DNA of 25,220 nucleotides, taken from assembly GCA_021828085.1 (NCBI GenBank), contig JAKATE010000008.1:1-25220 (forward strand), read 5' to 3'. Source of the stretch: Thermoplasmata archaeon. Lineage in GTDB: Archaea; Thermoplasmatota; Thermoplasmata; Lutacidiplasmatales; UBA184. The notes below the pieces were generated by a model. The model was not told the DNA's origin, did no database searches, and saw only the letters and a program-made list of their open reading frames with translations. Of the stretch, positions 1 to 6,524 are shown piece by piece. The position numbers and the translations under genes were made by a program. Positions within the stretch are counted from its first letter, which is position 1, and every line of letters starts with the position of its first letter.

Positions 1-1
1 T

Positions 2-727
2 TCCGATCTCCTCTCCGAGCTGGTCGACGAGACTGCGCACCGCCCCGTGCACTCCGTGGAAGGGGCGGCCGTGGCCGTCGTCCGCGAGCTGCTGGCCCGC
101 CACACCTACGCCCAGGAGGCCGAGGTCTGTGTGAAGGCCGAGTACTTCCGGAGCCGGGGGATCCGGGAGGACAAGGCCTCGCTGGAGGACTTCGTTCTCT
201 ACGGTCGGGCCTTCGCGCGGCGCAACGGCCGGGAAGAGGTCCTGGTGCGCAAGGAGGTGGGGGCGGAAGCCGTCGGGATGACCGCCTGCCCGTGCGCCAT
301 GGAGACCTGCCGCGCCCTCCTGGAGCAGGAGTATCCGCTCCTCAAGGACCCGCAGTTCGCCACCCTTCCGATCATCACGCACAACCAGCGCAACCGCTCC
401 CGGCTCACGCTCGGGCTCCCCGAATCGCTGGAGATCGAGGCGGACGAGCTCCTCGACATCATCGAGCATGCCCAGAGCTCCCCCACCTACGCGATCCTCA
501 AACGGGGGGACGAGGGGAGGCTGGTGCTCGACGCGCACCGGAACCCGCGGTTCGTGGAGGACGTGGTGCGCGCCCTGCTGACCCTGACGGAGGCGCACTT
601 TCCCTCGCTTCCCGGGGAGGTGGAGGTCGACGCCTTCACCCGGAGCGAGGAATCGATCCACAAGTACGATGTGAGCGCCGAGCATCGTATCACGCTGGGG
701 GAGCTCCGGCGGGAGCTCCATCCGTAG
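2..727 (+). CDS. mptA: GTP cyclohydrolase MptA (5'-truncated by window edge)
   Basis: Reads open from the first bases of the window, so the N-terminus lies outside; the first internal GTG (47) is not the real start because the frame upstream reads like the family (DLLSELVDETAHR). MptA opens GTP to 7,8-dihydroneopterin 2',3'-cyclic phosphate, the first step of archaeal methanopterin/folate-type pterin synthesis, using Fe(II); it acts in the cytosol. Seen: the Cys-rich segment GMTACPCAME, the stretch LPIITHNQRNRSRLTLG, and the C-terminal block EIEADELLDIIEHAQSSPTY with the following KRGDE, all typical of the FolE2/MptA tunnelling fold. About 241 residues are present against roughly 300 expected. 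abce1 starts 31 nt downstream on the same strand with no promoter visible between them, so the two are probably co-transcribed. The related FolE2 is the alternative, but the archaeal context favours MptA. Confidence 0.9.
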   Translation, partial: SDLLSELVDETAHRPVHSVEGAAVAVVRELLARHTYAQEAEVCVKAEYFRSRGIREDKASLEDFVLYGRAFARRNGREEVLVRKEVGAEAVGMTACPCAMETCRALLEQEYPLLKDPQFATLPIITHNQRNRSRLTLGLPESLEIEADELLDIIEHAQSSPTYAILKRGDEGRLVLDAHRNPRFVEDVVRALLTLTEAHFPSLPGEVEVDAFTRSEESIHKYDVSAEHRITLGELRRELHP

Positions 728-758
728 GGCGACGCCCCTCGGTCCTCCGGGTTGCCCC

Positions 759-2540
759 ATGGCCCGTATCGCCGTCCTGCTCAACGACCGCTGCCACCCG
801 AAGGAGTGCCAGGGGGAGTGCCAGGCCTACTGCCCGCCGGTCCGGATGGGGCAGGACTGCATCGTCTGGGGGGAGGACGGCAAGCCCGTCATCTCCGAGG
901 TGCTGTGCATCGGCTGCGGCATCTGCGTGCACAAGTGCCCGTTCTCGGCCATCAAGATCCTCAACACCCCGGAGGCGGCAGAGGAGGAGATCGTGCACCG
1001 CTACGGGCTCAACACCTTCCGACTGTACCGCCTGCCGATCCCCCGGCCCCGGGGCGTGGTGGGTCTCATCGGGCCGAACGGGATCGGCAAGTCCACCGCG
1101 ATCCGCCTGCTCAGCGGGACGGAGAAGCCGAACCTGGGGCGCTACCAGGACCCGCCGGACTGGGAGGAGATCGTCCGCCACTACCGGGGCACCGAGCTCC
1201 AGGGGCACTTCCAGCGACTCTCGCGCGGGGAGATCACCGCCGAGCTCAAGCCGCAGTACGTCGACCAGCTGAGCCAGCGGACCGGCGTCGCCCTGGGCGA
1301 GTACGTCGGGGAGTCCGGGGGGGACGCCGCGGCCGCCCTTGCCGCCCTTGGCCTGACCCACCGGAGCGATGTGCCGCTGGAGACCCTTTCTGGGGGGGAG
1401 CTCCAGCTCGCCGCGATCGCCCGGTCGCTGGCCACGCGGGCGGACCTGTACTTCTTTGACGAGCCGTCCAACTACCTGGACATCGTCCAGCGTCTCAACG
1501 TGGCCCGGGTCCTGCGCGAGCTCGGCGACCGGGCCAGCGTGGTGGTGGTGGAGCACGATCTGGTCCTCCTCGACTACATCGCCGACCAGGCCCACCTGCT
1601 CTACGGGGAGGAGGCGGCCTTCGGGGTCGTCACCAGCCCCCTGCCCATGCGCACGGCGATCAACACCTACCTGGGCGGTTATCTCCGCGAGGAGAACGTG
1701 CGCTTCCGTCCCGAGCCGATCGTCTTCACCTCCCATCCCCCCAAGCCGGCCTCGCAGCGGACCCCCCGGGTGACCTTCGGAAGGCTGGTCAAACGGTTCC
1801 CCCGTTTTGCGCTCGAGGTGGGCGGAGGGACACTGTACAAAGGGGAGATCGTCGGGATCGTCGGTCCGAACTCGGTGGGGAAGACGACGTTCGTGCGGAT
1901 GCTCGCGGGGATGGAAAGCCCGGACGAGGGCAGCCCCCCCTCGACGCTGCGGGTGAGCTACAAGCCGCAGTACCTCCGGGCAACGGGAGCCTGGACGCTC
2001 AACGAGCGGGTGGCGTCGCTCCGGACGGGCGAGGGGTTCGACGCGGAGCTCTTCCAGCGCGAGCTGGTCCCGACGCTCCGGCTGGGGAGCCTGCTCGACG
2101 TCCCGTTGCCGGACCTTTCCGGGGGGGAGCTCCAGCGGGCGGCGGTGGGCCTCGCCCTGGCCCGACCGGCGGACCTCTACCTCCTCGACGAGCCCTCGGC
2201 CTACCTCGACTCCAACGAACGGATGAACGTCGCCCGGCTCATCCGTCGGATCGTAGAGCGGGAGGCCTCCACCGCGCTCATCGTGGACCACGACGTCTAC
2301 TTCCTCGACCTCACGTCGGATGCCCTGATGGTCTTCCGCGCGAAGGACGAGCAGAAGACCGCGGGGGAAGGGGAGGGCCCCTTCCCCATGCGCGAGGGGA
2401 TGAACCGGCTCCTCCGGGACGTGGAGATCACCTTCCGCCGCGACGAGGAGAGCCATCGGCCCCGCATCAACAAGGTGGGCTCGGTGCTCGACCGGGAGCA
2501 GCGCTCGCGGGGCGAGTACTACTACGAGCCCGCCGCCTGA
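759..2540 (+). CDS. abce1: ABCE1 / Rli1 ribosome-recycling ATPase
   Basis: Twin-ATPase iron-sulfur protein that splits 70S ribosomes after termination together with aRF1 or Pelota; cytosolic and essential in archaea. At 593 residues it has the family's length. The N-terminal domain carries two ferredoxin-like cysteine sets (C12, C17, C21, C25 and C34 in the first half; C50, C53, C56 and C60 in the second). NBD1 has Walker A GPNGIGKST (105-113), signature LSGGELQ (210-216) and Walker B with DEPS (D234, E235). NBD2 has Walker A GPNSVGKTT (369-377), a second LSGGELQ and DEPS (D477, E478). H-loop histidines appear in VVEHD and IVDHD. The ATG at 759 is chosen because the first Fe-S cysteine falls at residue 12, as expected. 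It lies 31 nt after mptA. Confidence 0.97.
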   Translation: MARIAVLLNDRCHPKECQGECQAYCPPVRMGQDCIVWGEDGKPVISEVLCIGCGICVHKCPFSAIKILNTPEAAEEEIVHRYGLNTFRLYRLPIPRPRGVVGLIGPNGIGKSTAIRLLSGTEKPNLGRYQDPPDWEEIVRHYRGTELQGHFQRLSRGEITAELKPQYVDQLSQRTGVALGEYVGESGGDAAAALAALGLTHRSDVPLETLSGGELQLAAIARSLATRADLYFFDEPSNYLDIVQRLNVARVLRELGDRASVVVVEHDLVLLDYIADQAHLLYGEEAAFGVVTSPLPMRTAINTYLGGYLREENVRFRPEPIVFTSHPPKPASQRTPRVTFGRLVKRFPRFALEVGGGTLYKGEIVGIVGPNSVGKTTFVRMLAGMESPDEGSPPSTLRVSYKPQYLRATGAWTLNERVASLRTGEGFDAELFQRELVPTLRLGSLLDVPLPDLSGGELQRAAVGLALARPADLYLLDEPSAYLDSNERMNVARLIRRIVEREASTALIVDHDVYFLDLTSDALMVFRAKDEQKTAGEGEGPFPMREGMNRLLRDVEITFRRDEESHRPRINKVGSVLDREQRSRGEYYYEPAA

Positions 2541-2889
2541 CGGGGCAACCGCTGCCGGGTGGGGGGGTCTGCGAGAGCCCTCCGCAGGCTCACGGTTCAC
2601 GCCCCGTGTCCGACCGCACCCGCCGGGGTCCGGCGCACCAGGGGGGGCACGCCGGCCCTCGGGGCGCGTTCCGCCCATCCAAGGCCCGGCCGGGGGAGGG
2701 GCTTCGACCGCCGCGCGGGTGTCCGACCCCCCCCCGGCGCTCCCTCGACCTTGCCTCCTGGGCGAGGCGGGGGGGAGGGCAGTAGAATACGTACTCATAC
2801 GCATCCATGAACAAGGGTTTAAGTGCCCGTTGCCGCTCCCCGCGCCGGGGGAGCTCGTTCTGCGGAGCGGGCACGCCCCGGAGGCAGGA
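2541..2889. other. Intergenic stretch without a convincing gene
   Basis: About 350 bp, extremely G+C-rich with several G or C runs of seven to nine. A small hairpin pairs CTGCG (2569-2573) with CGCAG (2583-2587) soon after the abce1 stop and might help termination. I tested the GGTTCACGC stretch near 2594 as a tRNA T-arm: the stem does not pair in register. The only clear departure in composition is the AT-richer island at 2783-2823, which probably holds the promoter of the next gene. No codon-like signal on either strand is convincing. Confidence 0.5.
2783..2823 (+). promoter_or_regulatory. AT-rich promoter island upstream of the secreted-protein gene
   Basis: A 40-bp AT-rich island in a G/C-run background contains TAGAATAC (2783-2790) and GGTTTAAG (2817-2824), either of which could be a TATA element, and an imperfect direct repeat ATACGTACTC/ATACGCATCC. 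If TTTAA is the TATA box, transcription would start near 2846 and leave a leader of about 45 nt before the ATG at 2890. The assignment rests on composition and position only. Confidence 0.35.
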
Positions 2890-3501
2890 ATGGAGCGATC
2901 GGAAGGACACGCCCGGGTGAGAGAAAGCGCCTCGCAGAACCAACCAGGATCAACGGCACACCGGTCCCCGGGGGGCTCTCGGGGGAGGGGCCTCTCGGGG
3001 GGAAACGGGAGGCGGGCGGGTCGAGGGCTGGCCATCGCGATGGCCCTCGGCGGGGCCTTCCTTGTCACCGCGCTTTTGGGCGTCGGCACTCCCCATCCGT
3101 TGGTCGCGGCCCCGTCCGCCCCTCTTTCCCCCGAAGGGCAGGTGATCGGTGCCCCGTCCCTGACCCTGAACGTGACCCTGCGGTTGGCCGGCACGCCGGG
3201 CAACGCGGTGAACCTGAGCGTCTTCGATAGCGGAAACCTCCTCGCCGGTTCCGTGGACCTTCGGACCTCCGAGGGCCCGAACGTGATCGCGCTTTCGGAC
3301 CTCTCCGTCTCCCCCGGTACCCCCGTCACCCTTGTGGTGACCTACCTCCCGGGGCAGTCCGGATCCGGCGTGGGCGACAACCCCGCTTGGATGGACTGGA
3401 ACCTTACGGGGACCCCGACCCTCTCGGGCGAGGCCTTCCACAACTTCACCGAGGAGCAGCCCGGGACCTACCTGTGGGAGGTTTCGTTCACTCCCCCGTA
3501 A
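2890..3501 (+). CDS. Secreted or membrane-anchored beta-rich protein, unknown function
   Basis: I recognise no family. The frame is open from further upstream, but the ATG at 2890, preceded by a GGCAGGA purine stretch, gives 203 residues; a GTG at 2917 is a second possibility. The N-terminus is long, Arg/Gly/Ser-rich and basic, followed by one hydrophobic segment (LAIAMALGGAFLVTALLGV, about residues 46-64) and a VAA that could be a signal-peptidase site or the end of an anchor. The remaining 130 residues are rich in V, T, S, G and P with alternating hydrophobics, suggesting a beta-sandwich, and carry four N-glycosylation sequons (NVT, NLS, NLT, NFT), consistent with an archaeal surface protein. 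It contains no cysteine. It stands alone, with about 350 bp of non-coding DNA on both sides. Confidence 0.6.
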   Translation: MERSEGHARVRESASQNQPGSTAHRSPGGSRGRGLSGGNGRRAGRGLAIAMALGGAFLVTALLGVGTPHPLVAAPSAPLSPEGQVIGAPSLTLNVTLRLAGTPGNAVNLSVFDSGNLLAGSVDLRTSEGPNVIALSDLSVSPGTPVTLVVTYLPGQSGSGVGDNPAWMDWNLTGTPTLSGEAFHNFTEEQPGTYLWEVSFTPP

Positions 3502-3553
3502 TCGGATGAGCTCCCGGCCGCCAGAGTCGGCCGGAAACCGGGGCGGGAAGCCT

Positions 3554-3574
3554 GCGATCCCCCAGAAGGATCGC
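3554..3574. terminator. Perfect 7-bp stem hairpin downstream of the secreted-protein gene
   Basis: GCGATCC, a 7-nt loop (CCCAGAA), then GGATCGC, starting 53 nt after the stop codon at 3501. It has no T-tract, so it is not a classical intrinsic terminator. Archaeal terminators are usually T-runs, so the role is uncertain; it may protect the 3' end or belong to a larger folded RNA. Confidence 0.3.
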
Positions 3575-3664
3575 GTGGGTTCCCGACCCCGGGCATCGAT
3601 ATGGAGGTCTCCTTCGAAAGGGCCGACCCCTCCCCTTCCCCCTGGCCTCCGAGAGCGGTCACCG

Positions 3665-3689
3665 GGGTCTCCTCTTGGGGAGGAGACTC
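3665..3689. repeat. Strong 10-bp stem hairpin
   Basis: GTCTCCTC (3667-3674), loop TTGGG, then GAGGAGAC (3680-3687) is a perfect 8-bp inverted repeat, extendable by a G-T and a G-C pair to 3665-3689. It is the most stable local structure I see in the non-coding part of the window. It lies in the middle of the gap between two convergent genes. Confidence 0.5.
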
Positions 3690-3831
3690 GGGGCTCCGCA
3701 GGTGGAGGGGCAGCGAGCGTCGCGGCATCCCCGGGACCCCTTGGCCCGGGACCTCGATAGAGAGCCACCGGTCGAGAGCGAGAGTGGTCCGGGATTTCCC
3801 CGATGCTCGACACCGTCCCCGGGACGGCCCG

Positions 3832-3845
3832 CGTTCCCGGGAACG
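3832..3845. repeat. Perfect 14-bp palindrome at the 3' end of the GNAT gene
   Basis: CGTTCCCGGGAACG is a perfect palindrome without spacer, ending 5 bp beyond the stop codon of the minus-strand acetyltransferase. It could be a protein-binding site or part of a 3' structure. Its position downstream of both flanking genes argues against a promoter operator. Confidence 0.4.
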
Positions 3846-3850
3846 GGGAA

Positions 3851-4369
3851 TCACTCCGGGAATCCGGGCGCCGAACGGCGCATGAGGTAGGTGGTCTCGA
3901 GGACCCCGTGGCCGAGCGGGGCGCGTTCGCCCGTGAAAGTGAACCCCCGGCTGCGGTAGAGCGCGATGGCCGCGGTCTGGCGGGGATTCACGTGAAGCTC
4001 GACCGCACAGGAAGGGTGCTCCAGGGCGGCCCAGCGGAGGACCTCTTCGAGCAGACGGCCCCCCACCCCGGAGCGACGCGCCCTTGGCTCGACCCACATC
4101 GCGAAGAGCCGAACCACCCGGCCTTCCCTCCGCCCTACGAGCATCCCCAGGAGCTCCCCGTCGTCCCGGAACGCCCCGAAGGAGGCCGTTGTCTCGGCGC
4201 CCTCTTCACTGGAGAGCCGCGCCCTCCATCGCTCCTCCGGGAAGGCGACCTCCCGCTCCCACGTGGATCCGAAGGCGAGCGGGTCGGTCTTGAGCGCCCG
4301 CAGACGGACCCGGCGCCACTCCGCCCAGTCCTCCGGGTCGGCACGACGGACGGTGTAGGATTCGGTCAT
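3851..4369 (-). CDS. GNAT-family N-acetyltransferase
   Basis: 172 residues, the usual length for a single-domain GNAT enzyme. It transfers an acetyl group from acetyl-CoA to an amine on an unknown substrate (small molecule or protein N-terminus). Seen: N-terminal strand and helix (RRADPEDWAEWRRVRLRAL), the acetyl-CoA pyrophosphate-binding motif A (RARRSGVGGRLL, 96-107), strand beta5 LHVN (125-128), and motif B ALYRSRGF (136-143) followed by FTGERA. The ATG at 4369 is a natural start; a T-run (minus strand GGTTTTTTCC, about 4396-4406) lies some 33 nt upstream and could be its TATA element. It diverges from the PH-domain membrane protein. The closest general resemblance is to uncharacterised GNATs of the Rim/YncA-like type; the substrate cannot be deduced. 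Confidence 0.88.
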   Translation of the reverse strand: MTESYTVRRADPEDWAEWRRVRLRALKTDPLAFGSTWEREVAFPEERWRARLSSEEGAETTASFGAFRDDGELLGMLVGRREGRVVRLFAMWVEPRARRSGVGGRLLEEVLRWAALEHPSCAVELHVNPRQTAAIALYRSRGFTFTGERAPLGHGVLETTYLMRRSAPGFPE

Positions 4370-4442
4370 GGGCGCGCCGCAACGAGGAAGCTGGGAGGGG
4401 AAAAAACCTCGTGCCCAGAGCCCGCGTGGCCCCCGGGAACCG

Positions 4443-4452
4443 TGTACATATA
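4443..4452 (+). promoter_or_regulatory. TATA-like element for the PH-domain membrane protein
   Basis: TGTACATATACC is the only strongly AT-rich word in this divergent intergenic region. It is close to palindromic, so it could serve either direction. The distance to the plus-strand candidates (42 nt to GTG 4489, about 120 nt to ATG 4567) and to the minus-strand start (75 nt) means at least one transcript would carry a leader. Confidence 0.45.
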
Positions 4453-4566
4453 CCTCTCCCCCTCCTCGCCCCTTACCGGAGGGAGGGAGTGGACGATCCC
4501 GTACACGCCCAGGTGGCGCACCCTGCTCGCTCCTCCAGCGTGCTTCCCGCCACCCCCGTCTTCCGC

Positions 4567-5061
4567 ATGTCCCCGGCCCGCAACGTGGTGGTGGTGGGGT
4601 TCTACCTGGTGCTGCTGGGCGCCCTCTTCCTGCTCGAGCACATCGTCGGGTGGGGGGTCACCTTCTTCCTCATGGCCGTGCTCCTCCTCTACCTCGGCCG
4701 TGAGCTCTCCATCCACTACGTCATTGACGACAGCGCGCTCCGTGCTCAGAGGATCTTCGGCTGGAGGAGCGTTCCCCTGGCCTCGATCCGGAAGATCGAG
4801 CGCGTCTCCCTGCGTGAGATCTCCCCGGTGAGCGCCTTCGGTTCGTGGGGATGGCGTTCCCGGATGTGGTCCCCGACGGTGGGGAAGTTCGACAACATCT
4901 CGAGCTCGCACGCCGGCCTCATGGTCTACGGCGATGGGGTGCCGCTGTTCATCTCCCCCCGGGACCCGGAGGAGTTCGCTCGGGAGCTCTCCTCCCGGAC
5001 GCAGGCGGAGTGGGCCCCGTCGGCGGCAACCCCGCGAACGGGAATCGAAAGCCTTCTCTGA
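4567..5061 (+). CDS. Two-TM membrane protein with bacterial PH-like domain
   Basis: 164 residues from the ATG at 4567. Two hydrophobic helices (VVVVGFYLVLLGALFLLEHIV and WGVTFFLMAVLLLYLG) are followed by a soluble beta-rich domain. The segment YVIDDSALRAQRIFGWRSVPLASIRKIE, later VYGDGVPLFISPRDPEEFARELSSR, is the characteristic pattern of bacterial PH-like (bPH) domains attached to membrane hairpins. Their function is generally unknown; they probably scaffold at the membrane. The frame is open upstream with in-frame GTGs at 4489 (preceded by GGAGGGAGG, and only 42 nt from a TATA-like element) and 4540, so the true N-terminus may be up to 26 residues longer. The ATG is preferred because it leaves a short basic N-terminus before the first helix. 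It ends 4 nt from the convergent peroxiredoxin gene. Confidence 0.72.
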   Translation: MSPARNVVVVGFYLVLLGALFLLEHIVGWGVTFFLMAVLLLYLGRELSIHYVIDDSALRAQRIFGWRSVPLASIRKIERVSLREISPVSAFGSWGWRSRMWSPTVGKFDNISSSHAGLMVYGDGVPLFISPRDPEEFARELSSRTQAEWAPSAATPRTGIESLL

Positions 5062-5065
5062 GGGG

Positions 5066-5518
5066 CTACCTTCCGTCGGATCCCTTCAGTCTCCGCAGGG
5101 TCTGCTCGATGTGCGGGGCCGGGCGCATGGAGGAGACCTTCTCCACGACCTTTCCATCGAGCCCGATGAGGAAGGTGGTGCGTTTGGCGAGTCCCAGGAG
5201 CCCTTTCACCCCGTAGAGCTCGATGACCCTGCGCTCGGGGTCCGGGAGGACCGGGAACGGGAGCTGGAAGTGCTGCCGGAAGGACCGGGCGGTCTCGGCG
5301 TCGTCCGCCGAGACCCCGACCACCTGAGCGTGACTCCCCTCGAAGGTCGGGAACTGCTCCCGGAAGCCCCGGGCCTCCAGGTCGCACCCTGGGGTGAAGC
5401 ACTTGGGAAAGAAGTACAGGACCACGACCTTCTCCCCGCGATAGGAGGAGAGGCGGAAGAGGTTCCCCTCGCTATCGCGGGTCTCGAAATCGGGGGCAGG
5501 CTCTCCCGCCTCCACCAT
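5066..5518 (-). CDS. bcp: Peroxiredoxin, BCP/PrxQ family
   Basis: 150 residues, the standard length for thioredoxin-fold BCP peroxiredoxins, which reduce hydrogen peroxide and organic peroxides in the cytosol. Seen: GEPAPDF near the N-terminus, the active-site block FFPKCFTPGC with peroxidatic Cys45 and Thr42/Pro43, VVGVSADD, FPVLPDPERRVIELYGV and Arg113 in KRTTFLIG. The resolving cysteine that many BCPs carry five residues after the peroxidatic one is absent (Arg50); the only other cysteine is C40, just before the motif. The ATG at 5518 has a TATA-like element (minus strand CCAAATAG) centred about 25 nt upstream, fitting a leaderless message. The frame stays open further upstream but that part lacks family similarity. 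Confidence 0.93.
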   Translation of the reverse strand: MVEAGEPAPDFETRDSEGNLFRLSSYRGEKVVVLYFFPKCFTPGCDLEARGFREQFPTFEGSHAQVVGVSADDAETARSFRQHFQLPFPVLPDPERRVIELYGVKGLLGLAKRTTFLIGLDGKVVEKVSSMRPAPHIEQTLRRLKGSDGR

Positions 5519-5538
5519 GGGGAGTCCAAGGGTGGGGC

Positions 5539-5546
5539 CTATTTGG
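5539..5546 (-). promoter_or_regulatory. TATA box of the peroxiredoxin gene
   Basis: Minus-strand CCAAATAG, centred about 24-25 nt upstream of the ATG at 5518, is the AT-rich word in a GC-rich context. The spacing implies transcription starting at or next to the start codon. Confidence 0.5.
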
Positions 5547-5573
5547 AGCGTCCCGCCGGGTCCCGAGGCAGGC

Positions 5574-5580
5574 CTTTTGC
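5574..5580 (+). promoter_or_regulatory. TATA-like element for the 100-residue hypothetical protein
   Basis: CTTTTGC, centred 27 nt upstream of the GTG at 5604. The spacing equals that of other putative leaderless genes here and is the main reason for choosing that GTG. Confidence 0.35.
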
Positions 5581-5603
5581 CCCCTTCGGCCTCCTCCTCC
5601 CTC

Positions 5604-5906
5604 GTGGCGGCCAGGTTGATCTTCGAGGGGTGGGCCAAGGAGCTCACCCAGGAGCAGCTCGATCGGTGGGTGCGCGGAGAGATCTCCGTCTCCGCGCGCG
5701 TGAGAGCGCTCTTCGAGCAGCATCCGATGATGGTCCGGAGCTCCCGGGGGCTCCTCCGCCACTGGCTCGAGGGACTGGATGGATCGGGCATCTTCGAGTG
5801 GCTGAAGGAGAAGCGCCCGGACCTGGTCTGGACCGATCCTTCAGCGGCCCGCGCCCGCATGGACGCGGACCTGGCGGAGGTTCGGGAGCTTGTCGAGAGG
5901 TTCTGA
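5604..5906 (+). CDS. Small hypothetical helical protein
   Basis: No family recognised. From the GTG at 5604 it is 100 residues, acidic and basic residues well mixed, no cysteine, no membrane segment. Predicted mostly alpha-helical: LTQEQLDRWVRGEISVSARVRALFEQHP, then SSRGLLRHWLEGLDGSGIFEWLKEKRPDLV, then a C-terminal helix ending in RELVERF. Two GD/GSG-type turns separate the helices. It diverges from the peroxiredoxin gene and ends 6 nt from the convergent cyclophilin gene. The frame is open a further 29 codons upstream, but that stretch overlaps the peroxiredoxin start and is Pro/Gly/Ser-rich without protein-like character. The amino-acid composition and lack of a competing gene opposite it support it being real. 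Confidence 0.65.
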   Translation: MAARLIFEGWAKELTQEQLDRWVRGEISVSARVRALFEQHPMMVRSSRGLLRHWLEGLDGSGIFEWLKEKRPDLVWTDPSAARARMDADLAEVRELVERF

Positions 5907-5912
5907 CCGGGA

Positions 5913-6380
5913 CTAGGCCGTGAGGGTCACCCGGGTCATCTTTACCGGGGTCTTCGGGCGGTCGTTCGAGTCCGTCGGGGTCTTCCCGATCTTCTGGACC
6001 ACGTCCATCCCTCCCACGACCCGGCCAAAGATGGCGTGCTTGCCGTCGAGCCAGGGGGTGGCCCCGAGGGTGATGAAGAACTGGCTTCCGCCGGTGTTGG
6101 GGCCTGCGTTGGCCATGGAGAGGATCCCCTCCCCGGAGTGCTTGAGCCCGGGCCCGAACTCGTCCTTGATGGTGTAGCCCGGCCCGCCGGTGCCGGTCCC
6201 CTTGGGGCAGCCGGTCTGGACCATGAACCCGTCGATCACCCGGTGGAAGACCAGCCCGTTGTAGAAGCCCTTCTCCACTAGCGTACGGAAGTTCCCGGCC
6301 GTCACCGGCGCCTTGTCCACGTAGAGCTCCGCGTCGATGGTTCCCAGCGTGGTCTCGATCCGGACGTGCGGGTTCGCCAT
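5913..6380 (-). CDS. ppiB: Cyclophilin-type peptidyl-prolyl cis-trans isomerase
   Basis: 155 residues, a minimal single-domain cyclophilin catalysing proline isomerisation during protein folding in the cytosol (no signal peptide). Catalytic and ligand-site residues are all present: F45-H46-R47, F52, M53 and Q55 in FHRVIDGFMVQTG; MANAGPNTGGSQFFIT (89-104); W110-L111-D112; H115 in KHAIFGRV. The ATG at 6380 is chosen because it follows GAGGAG by 5 nt and lines up with the family; an extra 14-codon open stretch upstream has no family match. A TATA-like word lies about 36 nt upstream. It is separated by 144 bp from the hypothetical gene upstream on the same strand. Confidence 0.96.
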   Translation of the reverse strand: MANPHVRIETTLGTIDAELYVDKAPVTAGNFRTLVEKGFYNGLVFHRVIDGFMVQTGCPKGTGTGGPGYTIKDEFGPGLKHSGEGILSMANAGPNTGGSQFFITLGATPWLDGKHAIFGRVVGGMDVVQKIGKTPTDSNDRPKTPVKMTRVTLTA

Positions 6381-6412
6381 GGTTGCTCCTCGAGCGCTAG
6401 CGGTCCTTGGAG

Positions 6413-6420
6413 GGATAAGC
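6413..6420 (-). promoter_or_regulatory. TATA-like element of the cyclophilin gene
   Basis: Minus-strand GCTTATCC, centred about 36 nt upstream of the ATG at 6380. This leaves a leader of about 10 nt that contains the GAGGAG ribosome-binding site. Confidence 0.45.
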
Positions 6421-6524
6421 ATTGCAGGAAACCCGAGGGGAAGGGGGCCCGGACATGCTCCGGACGTGAGGAGCGGACAGGAGGGCCGCTTCGGCGGGGA
6501 ATCCCTCCCAGGGGAGGCTCGCTC

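Larger units (their letters stand above)
3502..3850. other. Hairpin- and palindrome-rich intergenic region
   Basis: About 350 bp between two convergent genes with no credible protein gene. It contains at least three perfect inverted repeats (listed separately) and several variants of CCCGGGA/TCCCGGG (near 3729, 3744, 3816 and 3835). It could be convergent terminators, a structured non-coding RNA, or simply degenerate GC-rich spacer. I looked for SRP RNA (GGAAG tetraloop region) and RNase P RNA (CR-I GAGGAAA, CR-V ACAGAA) signatures on both strands and found none. Confidence 0.45.

Noticed and set aside
2580..2620. Possible tRNA T-arm (GGTTCACGC with flanking complementary bases)
   Set aside because: The stem pairs only with an 8-nt loop, the conserved A58 position does not fit, and no matching acceptor, D or anticodon arms can be drawn.
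2807..2917. Short plus-strand frame starting ATG at 2807 (about 36 codons)
   Set aside because: Arg/Ser/Gly-rich with no protein-like pattern, and it overlaps the start of the better-supported secreted-protein gene.
690..3329. Minus-strand open frame of about 880 codons opposite abce1
   Set aside because: It is antisense to an unmistakable ABCE1 gene; its composition (Arg, Pro, Gly, Asp, His-Val repeats) is typical of GC-rich shadow frames and shows no domain.
3573..3592. Possible tRNA T-arm (GGGTTCCCGACCC)
   Set aside because: It forms a stem with a 7-nt loop, but the loop lacks the conserved purine-A after TTC, and no acceptor or anticodon stem is found around it.
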